Source: Micrococcales bacterium UBA2465
Lineage (GTDB): Bacteria > Actinomycetota > Actinomycetes > Actinomycetales > Microbacteriaceae
Reading direction: 5' to 3'
Assembly (NCBI GenBank): GCA_002342255.1
Contig: DDPP01000013.1
Span: 1 to 6,755, forward strand
Length of the DNA stretch: 6,755 nucleotides
Position 1 is the first letter of the stretch. Each line of letters begins with the position of its first letter. Position numbers and translations under genes: made by a program. Under the pieces are notes generated by a model. That model was not told the origin of the DNA, made no database searches, and was given only the letters and a program-made list of their open reading frames with translations. Below, one piece after another: positions 5,176-6,755 of the stretch.

Positions 5176-6755
5176 GTAGTAGTAGACGTTTACAGTAACA
5201 CCCTTTGCCTTAGGCAACTTGAATGGGATTAGAGAGTACTTAGCCGTCTTTGCTCCAGTCAACTTGGCTGTTTGGAAGTATTTCTGGATTGCCGCAGCAC
5301 GAGCGGCAGGAGAAGTTTTCTTCTTTTCCTTAAGAACCTTGAAGTCATTTGCAATCTCTACCTTGACCAAGGTTCCCTTGCCAATTTTCTTTACTTCAGC
5401 AGCTAGGAGCTTGTTTCCAGCAGCGTTAGTCTTGGCATCAACAGTCACCAAATCAGCCTTTGCGAACGGAATAACCAAAACATGCTTGGCCTTTGGCACA
5501 ATAGCTGTGATAGCGTATGTGCCTGTTGTGGTGGTGTCTTCCGCAGTAACGGTAACTGTCAAGGTGTTCTTGCCAGGTACCAACTCGTCTCCGCCGGAAA
5601 CTTCAAAAGTTGCCCCAGGGTTGTTTGTCTCGGCATCAAGTTCAACAGATGTTGTGCCCACAGGTAGAATCTGAGTCGATCCAATCGGGTACGAAACTCC
5701 GTTGACCTTGAACGCGCCACCCTTCAAAGTAGTATCGTTCGAGTAAGCAACTGGAATGGTCAGGCTATATTGTGTAGCCTCAGCATTTGGGTCTCCTGGC
5801 TGAACAGTAATAGTAATTAGGTTCTCACCAGATTGAAGTCCACTCAGGTTCCAAGTGAATCCCTTGCCAGGGTTATCAGCCGTAATGCCATCACCTTCGA
5901 CGGTAACCACAGTTCCAGGAGCCGAAGCAGTCTTCAAGGCGATTGTAGGTTCGAGATAGAGAACCGCCGTCTTAGTTCCATTGGGAAGAGTTGTACCCAG
6001 AACCGCTTCGCCATCCTTGAAGGTAATTACAGAGTTACCAACCTTGGTTGTCTTCAAGCTTCCGTCGGCACCTCCAACATAAACCTTCAAGGTTGAGGTC
6101 TTGGAAAACTTCTCACCAGCTGAAGGAATGACCTTGAAGGTAATCAAGTTGACCCCGATAGCGGCGTTAAAGTTTCTTGCAACTCCAGACAGCATTTCCT
6201 TCCCGTTGATAAACAGGTCAGAAGTCGGGTCGAGGGTTTGAGCAGAAATTGCCAAGTTAGTAACTGAAGTTCCCACTGAGTAGTAGTCATTTGTTCCAAG
6301 CAGATCAAAGATACCGTCGGACTCACCATTAATAGTGATTCCAGCCTCTGGATCCAACTCATTGTTGGTGCTGAAGTCCAGAACATTCAGTGTCACTGTG
6401 TAATCCGCACTGTCACCATTGGCCGCAGTAACAGTCAGAACGAAATCTTGCTCTCCGGCAACCAACGGAGTCAAACTTCCATCACCGGTTACAGAGTATG
6501 TTGCACCAGCATCAGCCAGCTCGACCTTGTAGTTTACTTTTCGGGTTCCCTTAGGAAGGTCAATTGATTCTCCATCACTCACGTCTTTACCGTTGATTTG
6601 GAAGACTGATGTGCTGTTATCAGAAGACAAATCAGGCACGTTCACGACTACTGTGTAGTCTTGGGTAGTCTCACCATCAGCAGCAGTAACCGTAACAGTC
6701 ACAGTATTCTCACCAGGCTGCAAATCAGTATTCCCATCAACACTGTAAGTAGCAA
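5173..6755 (-). CDS. Cadherin-like beta-sandwich repeat surface protein, N-terminus outside window
   Basis: At least 526 codons are visible, open to the right edge, so the true start and any signal peptide lie beyond it; the TTG at 6723 is not a start because the repeat continues upstream of it (ATYSVDGNTD). The protein is built of Thr/Val/Asn/Gly-rich units of about 82-112 residues resembling cadherin-like beta-sandwich domains. Each runs roughly as: a VNG or ING turn, LPxGT, GATxxV-(S/T)-G, a GxN or GEQ turn, VTVTA, then a YT/YS strand. Units lie at about 6634-6755 (partial), 6370-6633, 6076-6369 (divergent), 5740-6075 and 5494-5739. A distinct Lys/Ala-rich domain of about 106 residues ends the protein (5176-5493). 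There is no cysteine in the visible part, no LPXTG motif and no C-terminal membrane helix. It is probably a secreted or wall-bound adhesin-like protein; its ligand is unknown. Confidence 0.85.
   Translation of the reverse strand, partial: ATYSVDGNTDLQPGENTVTVTVTAADGETTQDYTVVVNVPDLSSDNSTSVFQINGKDVSDGESIDLPKGTRKVNYKVELADAGATYSVTGDGSLTPLVAGEQDFVLTVTAANGDSADYTVTLNVLDFSTNNELDPEAGITINGESDGIFDLLGTNDYYSVGTSVTNLAISAQTLDPTSDLFINGKEMLSGVARNFNAAIGVNLITFKVIPSAGEKFSKTSTLKVYVGGADGSLKTTKVGNSVITFKDGEAVLGTTLPNGTKTAVLYLEPTIALKTASAPGTVVTVEGDGITADNPGKGFTWNLSGLQSGENLITITVQPGDPNAEATQYSLTIPVAYSNDTTLKGGAFKVNGVSYPIGSTQILPVGTTSVELDAETNNPGATFEVSGGDELVPGKNTLTVTVTAEDTTTTGTYAITAIVPKAKHVLVIPFAKADLVTVDAKTNAAGNKLLAAEVKKIGKGTLVKVEIANDFKVLKEKKKTSPAARAAAIQKYFQTAKLTGAKTAKYSLIPFKLPKAKGVTVNVYYY
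5176..5493 (-). other. C-terminal basic domain with a possible OmpA-like fold
   Basis: The last 106 residues of the repeat protein differ from the repeats in composition: rich in Lys and Ala and strongly basic. The predicted order is strand (VLVIPF), helix (AAGNKLLAAEVKKI), strand (TLVKVEIAND), helix (SPAARAAAIQKYF), strand (AKYSLIPF), then a tail ending in VNVYYY. The second helix resembles the LSxxRAxxVxxYL helix of OmpA-like peptidoglycan-binding domains, with the Arg at the position that contacts peptidoglycan. The relation is inferred from pattern only; it could also be an unrelated alpha/beta domain. Confidence 0.4.

Noticed and set aside
5219..5674. 151-codon plus-strand open frame
   Set aside because: It is antisense to the repeat protein; its Val/Ser-rich product is the mirror of Thr/Val-rich coding sequence and shows no domain.
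6721..6723. TTG as the start codon of the large repeat protein
   Set aside because: The frame stays open to the window edge and the residues before it (ATYSVDGNTD) continue the repeat pattern, so the gene is cut by the window rather than starting here.
1..6755. CRISPR arrays, tRNA or rRNA genes, insertion sequences
   Set aside because: I saw no regularly spaced repeats, no cloverleaf-like segments, no transposase motifs and no long terminal inverted repeats; nearly the whole window is coding.

Overview
The window reads as chromosomal DNA of a small-genome, low-to-mid GC actinobacterium, most plausibly a Microbacteriaceae member of the freshwater Luna type (Rhodoluna/Aquiluna-like). This assignment is inferred. 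It rests on a NucS mismatch endonuclease (an actinobacterial and archaeal enzyme) whose middle section resembles Microbacteriaceae NucS as I remember it, on tight stop-start overlaps, on GTG starts without ribosome binding sites, and on a base composition that looks like the mid-40s % GC by eye.

Layout. Positions 1-1608 hold a minus-strand operon read from right to left: a DUF4956 membrane protein, a small DUF1003-like membrane protein, and nucS, which runs off the left edge. Both junctions are TAATG one-base overlaps. Back to back with it, after only 18 bp, a plus-strand cotH gene encodes a secreted CotH-family kinase (1627-2913). Its 3' end overlaps by 8 bp a convergent minus-strand gene for a small three-helix membrane protein (2906-3229). 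After a 124-bp gap with a 22-bp inverted repeat comes another minus-strand gene for an unrecognised five-helix membrane protein with an exported helical tail (3354-4211). A classical short-chain dehydrogenase lies divergently on the plus strand (4279-5079). A strong bidirectional hairpin terminator (about 5126-5175) separates it from a large minus-strand surface protein of cadherin-like beta-sandwich repeats (5173 to the right edge), whose N-terminus lies outside the window.

How the genes fit together. DUF4956 and CotH proteins are known to co-occur, often with a VTC-type polyphosphate polymerase, so the divergent pair at 1608/1627 looks like a cell-envelope module; no VTC gene is in view. 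The most striking non-coding feature is the 18-bp gap. A near-palindromic CTAGACTAG provides a TANNNT -10 hexamer on each strand, placed 6 and 7 nt from the two GTG start codons, as expected if one symmetric element drives two leaderless mRNAs in opposite directions. If so, the mismatch-repair nuclease NucS would share a regulatory point with an envelope kinase. The repeat protein ends in a basic domain whose predicted fold order and one Ser/Arg motif recall OmpA-like peptidoglycan-binding domains, which may be how it stays at the wall without a sortase signal.

I saw no RNA genes, mobile elements or CRISPR arrays. No gene-free stretch exceeds 300 bases.
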